From Oxyruncus cristatus (lineage: Eukaryota > Chordata > Aves > Passeriformes > Cotingidae), in the NCBI GenBank assembly GCA_013399855.1, contig VXAY01006688.1, positions 248,001 to 312,000 on the forward strand: a DNA stretch of 64,000 bases, in the 5' to 3' direction. The notes beneath the pieces are model-generated. The model did no database searches. It was given only the letters and a program-made list of their open reading frames with translations, and was not told the origin of the DNA. The translations under genes were made by a program, and so were the position numbers. Shown in pieces: positions 1-13,161 of the stretch. Positions within the stretch are counted from its first letter, which is position 1, and the number at the start of each line of letters is the position of its first letter.

Positions 1-1607
1 CTGAAATCATTCAACAGTCTGTTGAGTTTTGTGTTCAAATGCAAAGCCGTTGCATCAAGGAGAAAGAGGGAAAAAAAGATACAGTATGTTGCAAACCAGA
101 GTTCTTTGACAGAGGTTTCTGGCCTTGTGGGGAAGAGGACATAGGGACAGCACACAAGTGAAATCTCCAATATGTCCAAAACTTCCAATAATGTTATATG
201 GCACTATTTTTCTGAAGAATATATGTAGCACAAATTGAAAACATTGGATTTCCAGGTGATGTCCTGATACATACCAAAATTATTTTTGCGGTATTGAGGG
301 AAGAGAGGAAACAGTCTCTTGGGCTTTAGACAAAGACTTACATCTCTCCTCTTGGTAGAGTGTCTTCAACTGGAACCTCTGCCCTTTCACATACTTACTT
401 AGAGGTTACATGTGTAGAGTAATTCTTGCCTTAGAATAAACTAGGAAGCTCAGCTGAGATTCACAGGAAATAACCCTAAAAATTCCTGTTTCTGGGCTTT
501 CCAAATCTAGGCAAATACTTTTTCTCTGAACAGTACTTTGGGCTGTGATCTCTTTCTGAAACGAAAAATTTCAGAAAATGATTGTCACAGATACCTTCTC
601 ATGTTTGTTTTCAGATGCTGGACAGATATTTTTTCTTGCTTTCAAGGCTTGGAAATAAAAGAAAGAGTTGAGCTGGAGCAATGAAAATTTAAATTAGGCA
701 TTAGGAAACTTTCTAGCATTATTATGGGAACTTGCTTAATAAATAGATTGCAATAGAAAGTTGTGGAAATTCTACCACTGGACACTATTAGGAGTTTTTT
801 TGACAGTTGTGATCCTACCCTGAGGCATGCTGTTGTCCATGCCTCTCAGTCTTAGGTATTACTTTCACCTAGCTGATTAGGTACTTAGGCCCTCTAAAAG
901 TCTTCCTATGTCACTCAGCAATTTCCTAGCCATCTCAAATTTGATTTTCATGTATGAGCAGAAGCATGTTTAAGACGGGCATCTGTACCTGCTGCTTAAG
1001 ATGTATTCCAGTGTAGGGTTAGAGGAAATGACTCCCAAAAGCACCAACATTTAGTCACAGTGAGACTAAAATTAGCCAGACCAATTTCTGCTTCCAGGAT
1101 TACAAAATCCTTCCTGGAAAGTAGAATCATCTAAGCATAAGAAGACTATAACACCGGGGTTTGACCACTCATGATTTGAACCCTAAATGTAAAAATATCC
1201 CAAATGTTAAAACATTCTTGCTGCCCTGCTGAAGGTGAATCCGAGACTGCTGGGACAACTCATGGGGCTAATAAGAAATTAACTCTAGTCAAATTAATTA
1301 GGCAGTCTTTGAGAGAGAACAGCCCTTCCTGAAGGGCTTCTCCCTGGCAATTCAGTTAATTCATAACCACTTTGGGTAGTTCTTATTTGAGGAGAAGACA
1401 TATTTCATATGTAGAAATATGCATCTCTATCAGGTGCACTTCTTCATTTCCAGAAAATAATGAAGCAAAAAGGTTGTTCTCATTACTGGTATACACCAAA
1501 GAAATATGAGATCAGCTGCAGTATGGAAATGAAAAAGTAGAGTCCTTGTTGCCTAATTACCCAAACAACTTATATGGAAAGCTTACAATGAAACCATTTC
1601 TATCCAG
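1..1607 (+). other. DEUP1: Probable DEUP1 intron, left edge of window
   Basis: This AT-rich stretch precedes the first exon I can support. Splice-acceptor-like sites occur (for example a pyrimidine tract and AG near 613, and another near 1095), but none is followed by an open frame convincing enough to call an exon. No repeat family was recognised. It is assigned to DEUP1 only because it lies upstream of DEUP1 exons on the same strand. Confidence 0.5.
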
Positions 1608-1799
1608 ATCCTGCTAGAAAACCAAAAAATCATAAAAGAAGCGATATCTGAGGAAAAGAAATTCAAAACTAGGGACCATGAATCTCATCTGAGACATGGA
1701 TTAAAGCAGCTTCTTTATGTTTGTTCTTCCTCAGATGCCAAAAGTAAAGACAATAAAGAACACAATGAAAGAACAGACCAGAGGCTTGGAAAGCAAAGT
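1608..1799 (+). CDS. DEUP1: DEUP1 probable penultimate coding exon
   Basis: The segment is 64 codons, open in one frame, and begins right after a pyrimidine-rich acceptor ending in AG at 1606-1607. It ends before a GTAGTT donor at 1800. It is in phase 0 at both ends, so it joins the terminal exon at 4317 in frame. The peptide is strongly hydrophilic, rich in Lys, Glu, Asp, Asn and His, and starts with a short helical stretch (ILLENQKIIKEAISEEKK), as expected of a coiled-coil centriolar protein. An excellent second acceptor sits inside it (AG at 1733-1734); using it would give a 65-nt exon in the same frame. I cannot recall the family sequence here well enough to align it, so the DEUP1 assignment rests on position, strand, phase and composition. 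The donor is not a strong consensus; GTGTAG two bases earlier is an alternative but breaks the phase. Confidence 0.45.
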
Positions 1800-4316
1800 G
1801 TAGTTGCTAACAAGGAATGTTGCCTTTTAGACCTGTTTAGATAAAACCTTCTCTCAAAGTGCATGAAAAACAGTGCATTAGGGACCTATCTAAGATCATA
1901 GTCTGTGATGTCTGACCCTCAGTGGGGAGCCACGACCTGCTTATTTCAAGTGATAAACATTCTTCTCTCAGCTGTGAGGGAATTCAGAAATGTCTCATTT
2001 GGAGTTTACATGTACTTCAAGAAGAAACACATCAAAGTAAGCACCAATTGAAGCAAAGGACATTAGCAGTTTAGGAAGGTAGCTTGATCATGAGGCCAAT
2101 CTGTTTCCAATGACACGTCAGTAACTGTAAGAATTGTTATAATGAATCGCTAAGGATCTCTTAGAACCTGATGCAATGTTTCCGAAGACTAGCACCTGTG
2201 TAAATCTGCTGTCCGTGTGGAAAAGTCCAACATGACTTTTTTATCCAGGTGATGACATCTATTAAATTCATATTTCAGATTGAGATTTTCCCAGTTTCTC
2301 ATGCTTCTCACGGCAAGTATTTGCTCAGTATTGAATTAGTGATTTCAGAGCTGGTGTTCAGTAAGCGAAACACGTGGTGATTCTTTAAGCAAAGCCTCCA
2401 AATCTAATGTCTTCTTCACAATACAAAAGCCTTCTTCAAATAATTTAAAATAGTACTGCCAACTCTATCAGTGACTCCTAACATCACAAGGAGATGTATT
2501 TGTGATCTAGCTCATGAAGGAATACATGTGCTTATGGCCATGGCGTTCAGAATCTCAGAAAAAACCCTAATGTGAAAACATTGATAATTTATGGATGGGA
2601 AATCATGCATGTGTTTATGAAGAAAACCAGAAGACAGGTGATGTCCCTCCAGTTTCTTAACCTTCAGAAGACTGGCATTCTTTCTTATTCCTGCTAGTGC
2701 ATGGATTGGTAGAGGACTGTTGTGGCACAAAGTGACCCTTGAGTTTCTTATTCGTACATGACAAATTTTTCTTCCCCATCCTTTTAAAATACTAATTTGG
2801 AGGGACTGAGAAAAGGAAGATTCTGCTTTATCTGTGAATTTCATTTTAGGAGCCCTATATATCAGGAAACCTGTCTCACTCTAGAAAGATGGTATTAAAT
2901 TCAGAATTCATTTCCAGCTATCACTTACTTGCTGTACTTTGAAAAGGGGTTTCCTATAGGAAATCTCTAAATTTCATCTCAGAGTCTCCTGCAAAGAGTT
3001 TGAATAGAATGGTGCTTTAAAGCATTTCTCTACCTAGCATCTTTTGGACTTACAAGCTGCTAAAGGGTAGTTTTCAACGAAATTGAAAACAAAACCCTAA
3101 TCTGTCTCTAGACAGAATACCTCATTTTGATACAATGGAGCCTAGAGTAAAAGCTTACAGGTGTAATAAAATTGGCCTTTAGCACAGAACATTTGAATAG
3201 CTGAATTCTTATTGGATGTGCTGAGATATTAACTCTCCTTTCTAAATTCTAGAAAAAGCAAACCCCAAGATTCTAGACTAATAATTCAATCAGTAACTAA
3301 AAGTATTTAAGATATGATTTAATTAAGATTAAAAATGTCAATTATTTTTCTCAATATATGACCATATATAGAAAATAATCTTTCTTTTAATATTAATGCT
3401 ACTATACTAAGTTTTTTCCTTTGTCAAATATTAAAAATTCATGTCATAAAATTGTATTTATCTATACAAATAAGCATTGAATGTATTTAAACAAGCATAG
3501 TATCTTTAGGCAAAGAAAAACCATTTCATATTTCTTTTGATAAAGACATTCCAATGAATACATCTTAAGTATTAGAAAAAGAATTAACAAAAATTGCTGC
3601 TGAAAAATTTAGAAGTTGTTCCAGCAAGGACTCACTCATGTCCTTTGCTTCATACAACTCTGCATCCCATGACAACCATTTTAAGGCCGATTTTTGGTAT
3701 GGTTTATGTCTGAGGCTACTAAATGCTCATTAAATGGGAAGAAGATTTTTCAGCTGAATTACTTGCAGGGAATAAAATGTAGTACATTCTCCAGAATATC
3801 AGGGCTTGGAGTTAATAGTACTGAAATGAGCATAGGTTTTCTTCCTTTCCTCAGAAAGCATCACATCACAGAAGCAGAGAGCTAAAATTCCAGTAGGCAA
3901 CCAGCAGTATCCAACACTAATCATATTTTGTAATTCCAAAAATGGTTATTGTGCTCTGCATTGGTCTGTATTATACAAATAACTACCACAACCTGTAGCT
4001 GATCCAAAGAATGTGGAGGTTCCGCAGCAGCCTAATTCTACCTAATGGAATGTTTAATTTTTTAATCCTAAATCTCCATTCTAATGCTGGGAATATCAGA
4101 GATAATCAAACATCAGGTTCACTTTATGTCATTTAGGCACATGAATGCCTTTAAAAATTTATGCCCAGATTCGTGTTTTCTTGGTGAGGTATAAAGCATT
4201 ATAGCATTATTAGCTGCTATAGGTCAAGATGTTTTTCACATCTAGAATTGGATAATGCAAACATGTTGTAGTACTTGCTGGCTTTTACTAACCATGACTT
4301 TCTATTCCTTTCTCAG
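1800..4316 (+). other. DEUP1: DEUP1 last intron
   Basis: AT-rich non-coding DNA lies between the two DEUP1 exons and ends in the acceptor tract ctattcctttctcag. Open frames at 2512-2844 (- strand) and 3694-3885 (+ strand) are not flanked by convincing splice sites and resemble no protein I know. No interspersed repeat was recognised. Confidence 0.6.
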
Positions 4317-4478
4317 TCTACCCATGAGATGTCCTTCCTCGCAACAACAGAAAGGTTCCTTCTAGAGGAAGATAAACATGCAAGAGAGTTTGAAGAACGT
4401 TTAAATTCGCACCTTGAAGAGCTGGAAAGATATTCTGAAACTATTCTAAAAAAAACATGCCAGCATACAGCAAAGTAG
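4317..4478 (+). CDS. DEUP1: DEUP1 terminal coding exon (deuterosome assembly protein 1, C-terminus)
   Basis: DEUP1 is the coiled-coil scaffold of deuterosomes, which amplify centrioles in multiciliated cells; it is the paralogue of CEP63. The exon starts after a strong acceptor (tttctcag, AG at 4315-4316) and encodes about 53 residues to a TAG at 4476-4478. The C-terminal block reads ERFLLEEDKHAREFEERL followed by NSHLEELERYSETILKK. This matches the conserved CEP63/DEUP1 tail pattern (RFLEEE, a spacer, ERLDAHIEELKRESE in CEP63 from memory). It is an amphipathic helix with regularly spaced Leu. A neighbouring SMCO4 in convergent orientation separates DEUP1 from CEP63, because that is the DEUP1 neighbourhood in vertebrates. 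The rest of the gene lies left of the window. An upstream in-frame ATG at 4275 falls in the intron and is not used. Confidence 0.87.
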   Translation, partial: STHEMSFLATTERFLLEEDKHAREFEERLNSHLEELERYSETILKKTCQHTAK

Positions 4479-4700
4479 ACATCCTTAAACCAGTCACACA
4501 ATTAAGAAAAGAAAACCAAGTAATGACCCATGAGTTTCTTAAAACTAAAATCTGCAACTAGCTGCTTAATGTGTTTAGGCACATTGCCAATAGCATTTAT
4601 TTTTAGTACCAAGTTTTCAATAAGATCATCATTATCCGATGGATTTAAGTATACTGTAACTAGACTATATTACAAAATAAAGTAAACATATTCTAAAATA
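4479..4700 (+). other. DEUP1: DEUP1 3' UTR
   Basis: This is a short AT-rich trailer from the TAG stop to just past the AATAAA at 4676-4681. The T/G-rich stretch that follows (ggttggttttgcac, about 4705) fits a downstream cleavage element. Confidence 0.6.
4676..4681 (+). terminator. DEUP1: Poly(A) signal AATAAA of DEUP1
   Basis: A canonical AATAAA lies about 200 bases after the DEUP1 stop codon and is followed within 30 bases by a G/T-rich element. It is the only canonical signal close to the stop. Confidence 0.65.
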
Positions 4701-7700
4701 CACAGGTTGGTTTTGCACAGTTAAATTGTGTGCAGCAGGGACCCTGTTGCAGCTCTGTAAAATAAGAAAGATATTAAAATTCTGTAGTGTACAGAGGGCT
4801 AATAAGTGGAATTATTCCCTTGAAATTGGAATCGGCCAAGAGAAATTCTCTACATTGCAGAGAAGAATAATAAGGGCCTTTAGCCATGTCACAGCTCCTG
4901 GCATAAAGAGCTTATCTATGCTCTGGTTATTCTTGGCTGTGGAAGTAGCCCTTGGGACTTTGGAAATGAGAAGTCTCTTTCTTTCTTACACTCTAAGCCA
5001 TGTCAATCCATGAGAAGAACACGAATAGACAAAGCACATATTTTAAAGACACCCATATTGCCCCTGTTACCAGACCAATAGACTTCACCAGGGCAGAGCC
5101 TGATCTTTACATTAACATTTTACAATTTTTAAATCCTGTAATCAAAAGCATCTGTTTGGGTATTGATGTTTTGGCTCCTTGTTTAACTACATTGGAACAG
5201 GAAAAAAAAAACTTTAACTTCAGACAACTTGTGATCTGTCTTAGGTAAGGGCTTAAATTCTTTACATTTTTCTACAACATAGGAAGAGTTATATAACTGA
5301 GCAGAGTTAACTCAACTCCATGTGCCGAAAAAATGCATAATGTTGAGATTCCTTTTATTTGCAATTCATACTGAATTCTATTGCTGTGCAAGCGAAACAG
5401 AAATTACAGACACTGTTGATGAACCACCAATTTTAGTGAATGAGATACTGAAGAACTGCTTTCTAGCATATACTGTTGCCAACTTCCTGGGAAAATCTGG
5501 ATAAAAATAATACCAGGCTGTCAAACTGCTCCAGTTTGTGAGTAAAAGGAGTCTCATTAATATTCAAGACCATGGCTAAAATGTAAATTCTTTTTCGATG
5601 TGTTATTTCCATTAAGACAAAATACACTACATCACACTTACACAAAATACCAAGATTTTAAATACCAGTTTGGCTCAGCTTGCAGTAAAATGAGTAATGA
5701 AGATGAGGACATCAAAGAACCTTTTACAGGAAAATTCAGGAAAATTACTAGACTCAGCTGGAGGAACAAGGACTGAATAAAAAGATGACGGAAGGACATC
5801 TGAACCAACTAAATATGTATGCATCCTCAACTTAAGGGGAGATGCATCTGGGAGTTGTAAAAGAACTAGTGAAGAAATTCAGGAACCTCTGAAAATGAAG
5901 CTAAATTTTAAGCCAGGCAAGATCTGTAGAAGCAAAAAGACAGCAAAATACTGTCTTTCAGAAGGGTGAGAGAAAAAAATTACCCAGTTAGCCATTTAAA
6001 CATACAAGACAACAGTATGCTCCACGTCTTCAAAGAAATGTATGTGTCTGAGTCCAGCCCAGGCATGAGGACACCTCTTAAGGTGTCTCACAGAACTCTC
6101 AAGGTCTGTGTGATGATACAGAGTGAGTGAATGAAATTATCAAAAAATTAATAAGATTTTTTTTTCCCCAAAGATTTTTTTTTTCCCCAAATTTCCCTAA
6201 TTTTGGCTAATGAAATAATAGAGTTAATTTCAGCCTGGGTTTTGTGCAACGCCATGTAATAAAGTCCCTGTAAGAAGCACTGAAAACTGCAAAGTACCTG
6301 TATCTGAACAGCCAACCTCTTATTGTTACTGCCTGCTCAGAGTATATTATGCCACAAATGTGCTTAGACAGTATGGATCAAAGTGCCATTTTTTTAACAC
6401 CTACCTACCGGGAAGGTCACCCTTCTCTTTCCCAGCCAAACAGCATAAGTTGCTCATCTGACAACCCTCAATTTAAATGAGCCCTTTGCTGCCACAGTAT
6501 GGTTGGAGCCACAACACTGGTTTGAATACCTTAATTGTATTAAACGGTAGAAACTTGACTGAGCTGGTGAGAGGTTTCTGAAGGAAGAGACATGTTCCTG
6601 ATATTATCATGGCAAAAAAAGTTTTTAAAGAATGATGGACAGCAAAAATAATAAAGACTGAGAAATGATACACCTTATAAACAGAGGTTGGAAGGGTCCA
6701 AGGCTATAAATGCCTGAAAGCACCAATAAAAATGAAAAAAAAAATATTAATCATTAAGTTCATTTGACAGGACAAGGCACAATGTTCAGGAGCTATGGAT
6801 TGCCCAAAACATAGAGAAAATTTCTATTCTACTTTGTGAATAGCCAGGCAATGGAAAATTTTTGTAAGCTGCTGGACTTTGATGATTTTTCAAAGCTTTA
6901 CTGAAAAGCATTTTTTTGGCTCCCAGTTGAAAGACTTATTTTAAATACAAAGAACAATGGTTCAGGCTGCCACCAGCTTTTGCTGAAGGAAAAATCGAGG
7001 TCATGTGCACGCTATTGCCAACATGTTTCATCAAGATGTAATTTTGAAATAGTTGGTGGCATAAGAGCTGCCAGAGCATTGCTGTCCAATTCACTCCTCA
7101 AAACTTACTCTTAGGGGCCTGAAATGATAGTAACTGAACAGAATCATTTAAAAGGGCCTCACATGAAAGTTGGGTATTTAATGCATTTTCTTCCATGTCT
7201 TACTCTCTTATCTGGGAAATTGAGGAGTGTAAGAATGGGAGTGTGTCAGACGGTGGGTACTCAGAGCCATGCAGAGAGGAATGCAAATTGCAGCAGCAAA
7301 ACAGAAGTGCCAAATGAACACAAATGAATGACCACAGGCCCAGTTTTCTTGCTTTTCCAATGGGTAGACTTAAACAATGACTTTTAGCTTACCCAGTCAA
7401 AGGCTAATAAATCTCTGCTGTGATCAGAGATACTACAGAAAGTGCCCGACTCCTCAGTCTCACTGTTCTGGCTTTATTGTAGTGGAATGGCTTATAAATT
7501 CCTGATTTAACAGTGGTACAACAGTGCTTAGAATCAAGCCCACCAGCAATTAATAATTCAAAGCTAGACTAAACACCAGCAGTGAGAATGAGAAGGAAGC
7601 CATCAACAGAGGCTGCCTAATGAGGTGAGCCTCAGGTGACTTTACAGCTATGGTATATCATGCCAATCCAATCAAAGCTTGGATTACACAGCCAGCTCAG

Positions 7701-8689
7701 GTATGTACTGGATTCCATTCAGTCCTGCTGCTTTCTGCTCCTGGGTCTCCCAGAGACTCAACAGCTGGGAGAAGGCAGAGGGCACTGGCAGAAGGTCCCT
7801 AGCCTGTATCATGGGATTACATTCTTGTCTGGCTTTACAACCTATGAGAGCCAATTATAGCATTCATAAGCACATTTTTCCCCATTTAATTCCATTCAGA
7901 ATAGCTATGCACTGGATTTTACACTAACTGCCTTGTGCTAGGGAAGTGTTTTGGGTTTTTTTTCTCAGACACAGCAGTCTGCTGAGAAAATGCTAGGCTA
8001 AGGATTGTTCGAAGCAGAGTTTGTTGGATTTGGCCAAACCAATGTGGGAACTGTGTGTTGTTTTTTCCTCACTGTAGGGATCCCATCTCAAAGTTCAGTG
8101 TGTTGGAGTTTCTGTTTAATCACATGGACACCCTCAAATCCATAAATAGGCTGTAATTTAATGTAGTGCATATAAAAATCTGCTAATGGGTTTAGCAGTG
8201 CCCCGAGACACTGATATGCTGCACTGCGGTGTCCCTTCCTAAATCAACAGAATGATCAGTTTGTTCTTCTAATCTGCGCTTAACCAAACTACCAGGGACT
8301 TCAAAAGAGATTTATCAAGAAAAAATGCCCAGTTACCCTATGAGAACATGTTTGCATGCAAAGAACAGTCCTGAACCATTCCGTCACAAAATTTCCTGCA
8401 ACAGATGGAAGAATTTTCTTGATGTTAACCCTTGTAAAATTACACATGGAAAAAAAAAATCCTATAGAAGTCCTGGTACTCAGCATCCCATGTAAGCACC
8501 ATAACAAGAATTTTTTTTTTGGTTGAAGCTTCACCAAATAAAGCTGTTGCGCAGAAGACATCAGCTAAGAGCTCCATCTGTAGTGATGATGAACACGCTC
8601 AACCGGGGCATGGATGGCAGGGCTTTGCTTTGCTAGTGCATGGCATGTGAACTGGAACCACTTGCTCTGGTAAGAAAGTTCTCCTGGTA
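4700..8689. other. Intergenic gap between DEUP1 and SMCO4, left part
   Basis: This is AT-rich DNA between two gene 3' ends. Open frames of 60-95 codons occur on both strands (for example 4726-5013 and 7636-7927) but lack splice context or recognisable domains. The only structure noted is a small poly-T/C4 tandem duplication at 6153-6190. Confidence 0.6.
6153..6190. repeat. Two-copy tandem duplication, A-A-G-A/poly-T/C4 unit of about 18 bp
   Basis: The unit AAGA + 9-10 T + CCCC + A occurs twice head to tail. The copies differ only by one T in the homopolymer, so this is a recent slippage product. Confidence 0.75.
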
Positions 8690-9560
8690 AGAATCACAGA
8701 ATATCCCGAGTTGGAAGGCACCCAGAGGGATCATCAAAGTCCAACTTCCAGCCCTGTGCAGGACACTCCAAGAATCACACCGTGTGCCTGAAAGCATCCA
8801 AATGCTTCTTAACTCTGGCAGGTGTGCTGTGACCACTTCCCTGGGCATCCTGTTTCAGTGCCCAACCACCCTCTGGGTGAAGAACCTTTTCCTAATATCC
8901 AACCTAAACCTCCCCTGACACAACTTCAAGCCACTCCCTTGGGTCCTGTCATTGGTCACCACAGAGAAGAGATCAGTGCCTGCCCCTCCTCTTCCCCTCA
9001 CAAGGAATTTGTAGATTGCAATGAGGTCTCCCCTCAGTCTCCTCCTCTCCAGGATGAACAGACCAAGTGACCTCAGCTGCTCCACACATGGCTTCCCCTC
9101 AAGGCCCTTTACCAACTCTGTTGCCCTCCTTTGGACACTCTCTAAGAGCTTAATATCTTTCCTATACTGTGGTGCCCAAACCTGCACACAATATTGAAGG
9201 TGAAGCCACACCAATGCAGAGCAGAGCGGGACAATCCCCTCCCTTGTCTGGCTGGCGATGCTTTGCCTGATGCCCCCCAGGACACAGTTGGCCCTCCTGG
9301 CTGCCAGGGCACTACTGACTCATATTTAACTTGCCATCAACCAGGACCCTCAGGTCCCTCTCGGTGGCGCTGCTCTCCAGCCTCTCATTCCCCAGTCTAT
9401 ACACACATCCAGGGTTGCCCTGTCCCATGTGGGGAATCAGGCACATGCCCTTGTTAAACTTAAGATTGGTGATTGCCCATCTCTCTAATTTGTCGAGGCC
9501 TCCCTGAGGGCCTCTCTGCCCTCAAGGGAGTCATCAGCTCCTCCCAACTTAGTGTTACCA
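8690..9560 (-). mobile_element. CR1 LINE, 5'-truncated, 3' ORF2 plus short tail
   Basis: Read on the - strand, about 9550 to 8640 encodes the C-terminal part of CR1 ORF2. Landmarks in order are a FNKG-type block, a [13 protein letters not shown] block, [68 protein letters not shown] and NRLPREVV. These are the conserved reverse-transcriptase-distal motifs of avian CR1. The element's 3' end is at the low-coordinate side, where the + strand reads agaatcacagaatatccc. An in-frame TAG follows LNMS near 9330, so the copy is dead. The 5' end is truncated near 9560, as most CR1 copies are. Open frames on the + strand here (8822-9070, 9194-9457) are shadows. Confidence 0.93.
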
Positions 9561-12399
9561 TCTCTGTAGTGCAGGTCCAAATCAGTCAGAGTGCAAGCTC
9601 TAGTTCACCTCTTCCAGAGCTACAGGACTGCTCAAGCCTGAATATAAACAGTCTGGAAACAGAACAGTTCATCTTCTCTGATGTATGTATTTAAACTGAA
9701 CATCAGGATGTGAATAAGTAAATCTCTCTGAGCTCTCAAAGTATGTATAGTTCTTCCTTCAGACCACAGGCAGTGCCACTGGCTTCTCTCACTTGGCTTT
9801 GGGGAGCTGAGTCGATGTATAACACAGATGGGCACTTACCCATTGCAAGAATGCTTGACACGATTGCTTTGTTTTCTTAGCACTTTGCAGACCTTTATAA
9901 AACTCCATTCAAACCTTGATGTTTAAGTATTTGACTCAGATTTGATTTATGCTTTGGAAAATTTGGTTTAAAAAAATGCTTCTATAATTTGATAGAATGC
10001 AATGGCAGGTTTTTAATGACTTCACCTGATAATGAGCACTCTTGGAAACCGTATCATAAGACACTGCTGAAGAAGTATCTCAGCATGAGTTTTCTGGTAA
10101 AATGCTTGTAATAAATCATTCAGTTTTGCCCACAAGCTAGTGTATGCTGGGAAAAGGTTTGAGACCCTATTTCTAAAACATTTTTGAAGGCAACTGACAG
10201 TTGGAGTAATACATACGGTTAAAAAAACAGAGAAACAGTTACACCTTCAGCTGAGAAGCTCATACAAGTTGACATTTGGGCAACTGCCATTAATTTACTT
10301 CCCCATTATTACCCAGTGATTTTTGACAGTTTCTGTCTGCAGAGACTTCATACCTTTTTTAAAAATTCACATTCTCATATTCAATATTAGTAAAAGGGAA
10401 TTTGGTAGAAAATGTTAGAATCCAACTTCACTGTTTACTAGAAAAAAAAATATTTTTTTTTAAGAGTTGAACTGTGAAATCAATTCCAGCTTCTGCATAA
10501 GGAACCATTCAGAATGTGTAACACTATTTTCCTCTCAATTAGCACTCAGTAAAATTGCACATTTCAGGGAATTGAAATACACAATGTCTCTTATTAGCAT
10601 CAAGCTATAGGTTCATATTAATGGACATCTGGCTCTGAAAAGATTATTATTGTGACCCGAAGAATTTGCAGATTACAAGAGACAGAGGGAATAAGAAAAA
10701 GCAGCAGAAATGAAACATCTCATTAGAGAAGTAATCATATATGTTATCTAACCCAGCTGACCTTTTACCTATTTAGTTGTTATCAACCAGTACATCAGTT
10801 CATTGCTCTCATGCGTCAGACTCAACGCTTGCAGAAAATGAAAAGGGAGAAAAAATCACATAAGGACTCTGGACAATTTCAGGGAAAGCTCTCCAAATTA
10901 TAAAATCATTGCCTGGGCTCATAAAAAAGCCCTCTAGGTGGAAGGGACTGAAATAAGCCTACTACTAAGAGACGGGAATGTCACAGGGACTTCATTAGAG
11001 CCATCAGAACGTATTACAGAACAAGAAGGGACAGGAAAATCTTGGTTAAGGTTCTATGAAAGAGAAGGATGAGGAGGAATCTATGGAAGGGATTAGCAGA
11101 AACTCTGCTTCCATTCTAGACGCCCAAGACACTAAGTACCCCAGGACAACACATATATAAAATACACACACTTGTTTGCATCCTCAGGCACAAATTTTAT
11201 TCAAGCTGAACAGCTCCACTGAAAAAGGTGCAATCTACCAGAGCTCCATCGCAGCCATCCCTGACTGAGGATAAAAAAAAAAATAGGACAAGGATTTGGT
11301 GCCTGGGAGAACAGAAACAGCTGGGAGATGATACAGGCTAAGCAACTACTTTTACAGATGCATCGCTCTCCAGTTGAAGGAAGCAGTTCTCAGTGCAAAG
11401 CACAGATAATTTCAGTGTCAGCACATGGCTCACTGAGCACACGGGTTCCACAGCAGACTTGCTGCTGATCACTTGTGGGCACACCACAATGGCCATCCTG
11501 TCTGTGTTTGTTGTGCTTATATCCCAAAAAATATGATGCAAGCTGAGCAGGTGAACAATCTAACAGTTCATCCAACCTCTTCCTTTTAGCTTTTAGTGAA
11601 TTTTGAATTTCAAAAACACCTTAGTCTGCAGGGCTCATTTAATTCTAGACACTTCCGCCAGCAGTGGCACAGCAAGCATCAGGAGCCGTGGCCATCCCTG
11701 CGCCATCAGGTATCTGTGTCATTCTGAGTGGTGTTGCTTGACAGCTGGCCATAGGCTCACCCCACTGTGGGAACACAGGCCTTAGGGCAAAGTGCACTAC
11801 AAGGACCTGCATTTGCTTGCATAAATTGTTTTTTTTGTACAGTAGCTTTGGCTGGCATCAGCATTCTGCACAGCAGTACACAGGGGTAATGCAGGAAGCA
11901 CAGCTCCCACTGCCACTGGAACTCTGTGAACAGCCCCATTGACTTTGCTGGGACTATCCCTGTGCCAAAAGACATGTGAGGGAAAGAATTGAGGGGTCTT
12001 TGACTTTCAACACAGAAATATTTCCTGCCATGCTTCAGTGCCCTGGAGCATCACGTTCTTCCTTGCTTGGCCTGCATTTAAGCAGCAGTAAAGAGTTCTC
12101 AAATTCCCCCCCCCAAAGTCTTCTGAAGGTTAATGCCTACTGAGTGCCTTAAAAGATTTGGATGAGAAAGGGCTGTAGTAAACACAGGGTCAGTGAAGCA
12201 TTTTGATGAGAATGTATAGCTTGATTTACTAGAATAAAACTGCCCAAACTGTGCTCACAGCTTCCTTCAAATGAGGGGATGGGGCACATCACAGGACACC
12301 AGCTCACTTCAGCAAAGAGATCAGAGACCAAAGTTACACTCACGTTACTGGTCTTTCCTTATTAAAAAAATAATCAAGAGCTGTATCCAAAATCACCTT
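9561..12399. other. Intergenic gap between DEUP1 and SMCO4, right part
   Basis: This is AT-rich sequence without a recognised gene or repeat. The open frames at 9632-9835, 11338-11575 and 11757-11975 are short and uninformative. A poly-C stretch near 12105 is the only notable low-complexity element. The stretch ends where the SMCO4 3' UTR is expected to begin on the - strand. Confidence 0.55.
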
Positions 12400-12405
12400 T
12401 TTATT
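12400..12405 (-). terminator. SMCO4: Distal poly(A) signal of SMCO4 (AATAAA on - strand)
   Basis: The + strand reads TTTATT, so AATAAA on the - strand, about 760 bases downstream of the SMCO4 stop. I take it as the likely main 3' end because the intervening sequence looks like one continuous UTR. RNA evidence would be needed to choose between the two signals. Confidence 0.45.
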
Positions 12406-12703
12406 GCCACTTATACAGATTTAAATATTGAACATTCAGATAAACAACTATCTGTATTTATGTAGATTGTTATTGGTTACTTCACCATAACCTGGCAGAA
12501 TCTGCCTTTCCAAATTCTGTAAGATTCCTTCCAGCAGATCATGAAGTAGTCACTTTGTGTGTTGGCATGTCACACCAAAAAGATATTCTTTTTGAGTGAA
12601 CAATATAGTGGTTAACGAAAAAATTATTACACAATATAGGCTTTCACAGTAAGTCACATTTTTTTGCAAAATAATTTGAAGATTCCAAGTAAGACTTCTC
12701 TCT

Positions 12704-12709
12704 TTTATT
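12704..12709 (-). terminator. SMCO4: Proximal poly(A) signal of SMCO4 (AATAAA on - strand)
   Basis: This second canonical hexamer inside the 3' UTR would shorten it to about 450 bases. It could give alternative polyadenylation. Confidence 0.4.
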
Positions 12710-13161
12710 CAAAAAATAAATATATCCTTTCTGAATCAAAGCACTTCATATGACATTAAGTACAAAGAAGAAATGTACTTCTTTGGAAGTTCTGAAGTAG
12801 ACATACAAGAGCTCATGGGAGCAACATTATCCATAACAACAATAAAAGCTGAAAGCTGATTTTTTACAAATTTATAGCAGAACACAATTTCCTTTTACAA
12901 TATAGAGCTTCAAACAGATTTAAGAAAAACACCATTTTAAAAGTCTGAAAGGCACATGAACTGGGCCATAAAACGTACTGGCACATTCACTAATACGTTT
13001 TATGTTACATTCCTAAAGAGAATCCGCAGAACCCTAACCAAGAGAAAGATTGAAAATACCAGCAAAGTTCCTTTGTAAAGTACTAAAAGAGTGTAGAGAG
13101 TTCCTTTTGGCTCTTGGTAAAATTATTAATACTCCAAAGCTAGAGAGTCTGAAAAGCTGCA

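Noticed and set aside
8822..9457. Open frames on + across the CR1
   Set aside because: They are the antisense of CR1 ORF2, which is clearly recognisable on the - strand.
8690..9560. Possible intact CR1 ORF2
   Set aside because: It is 5'-truncated with an in-frame TAG after the LNMS block, so it cannot encode a working enzyme.
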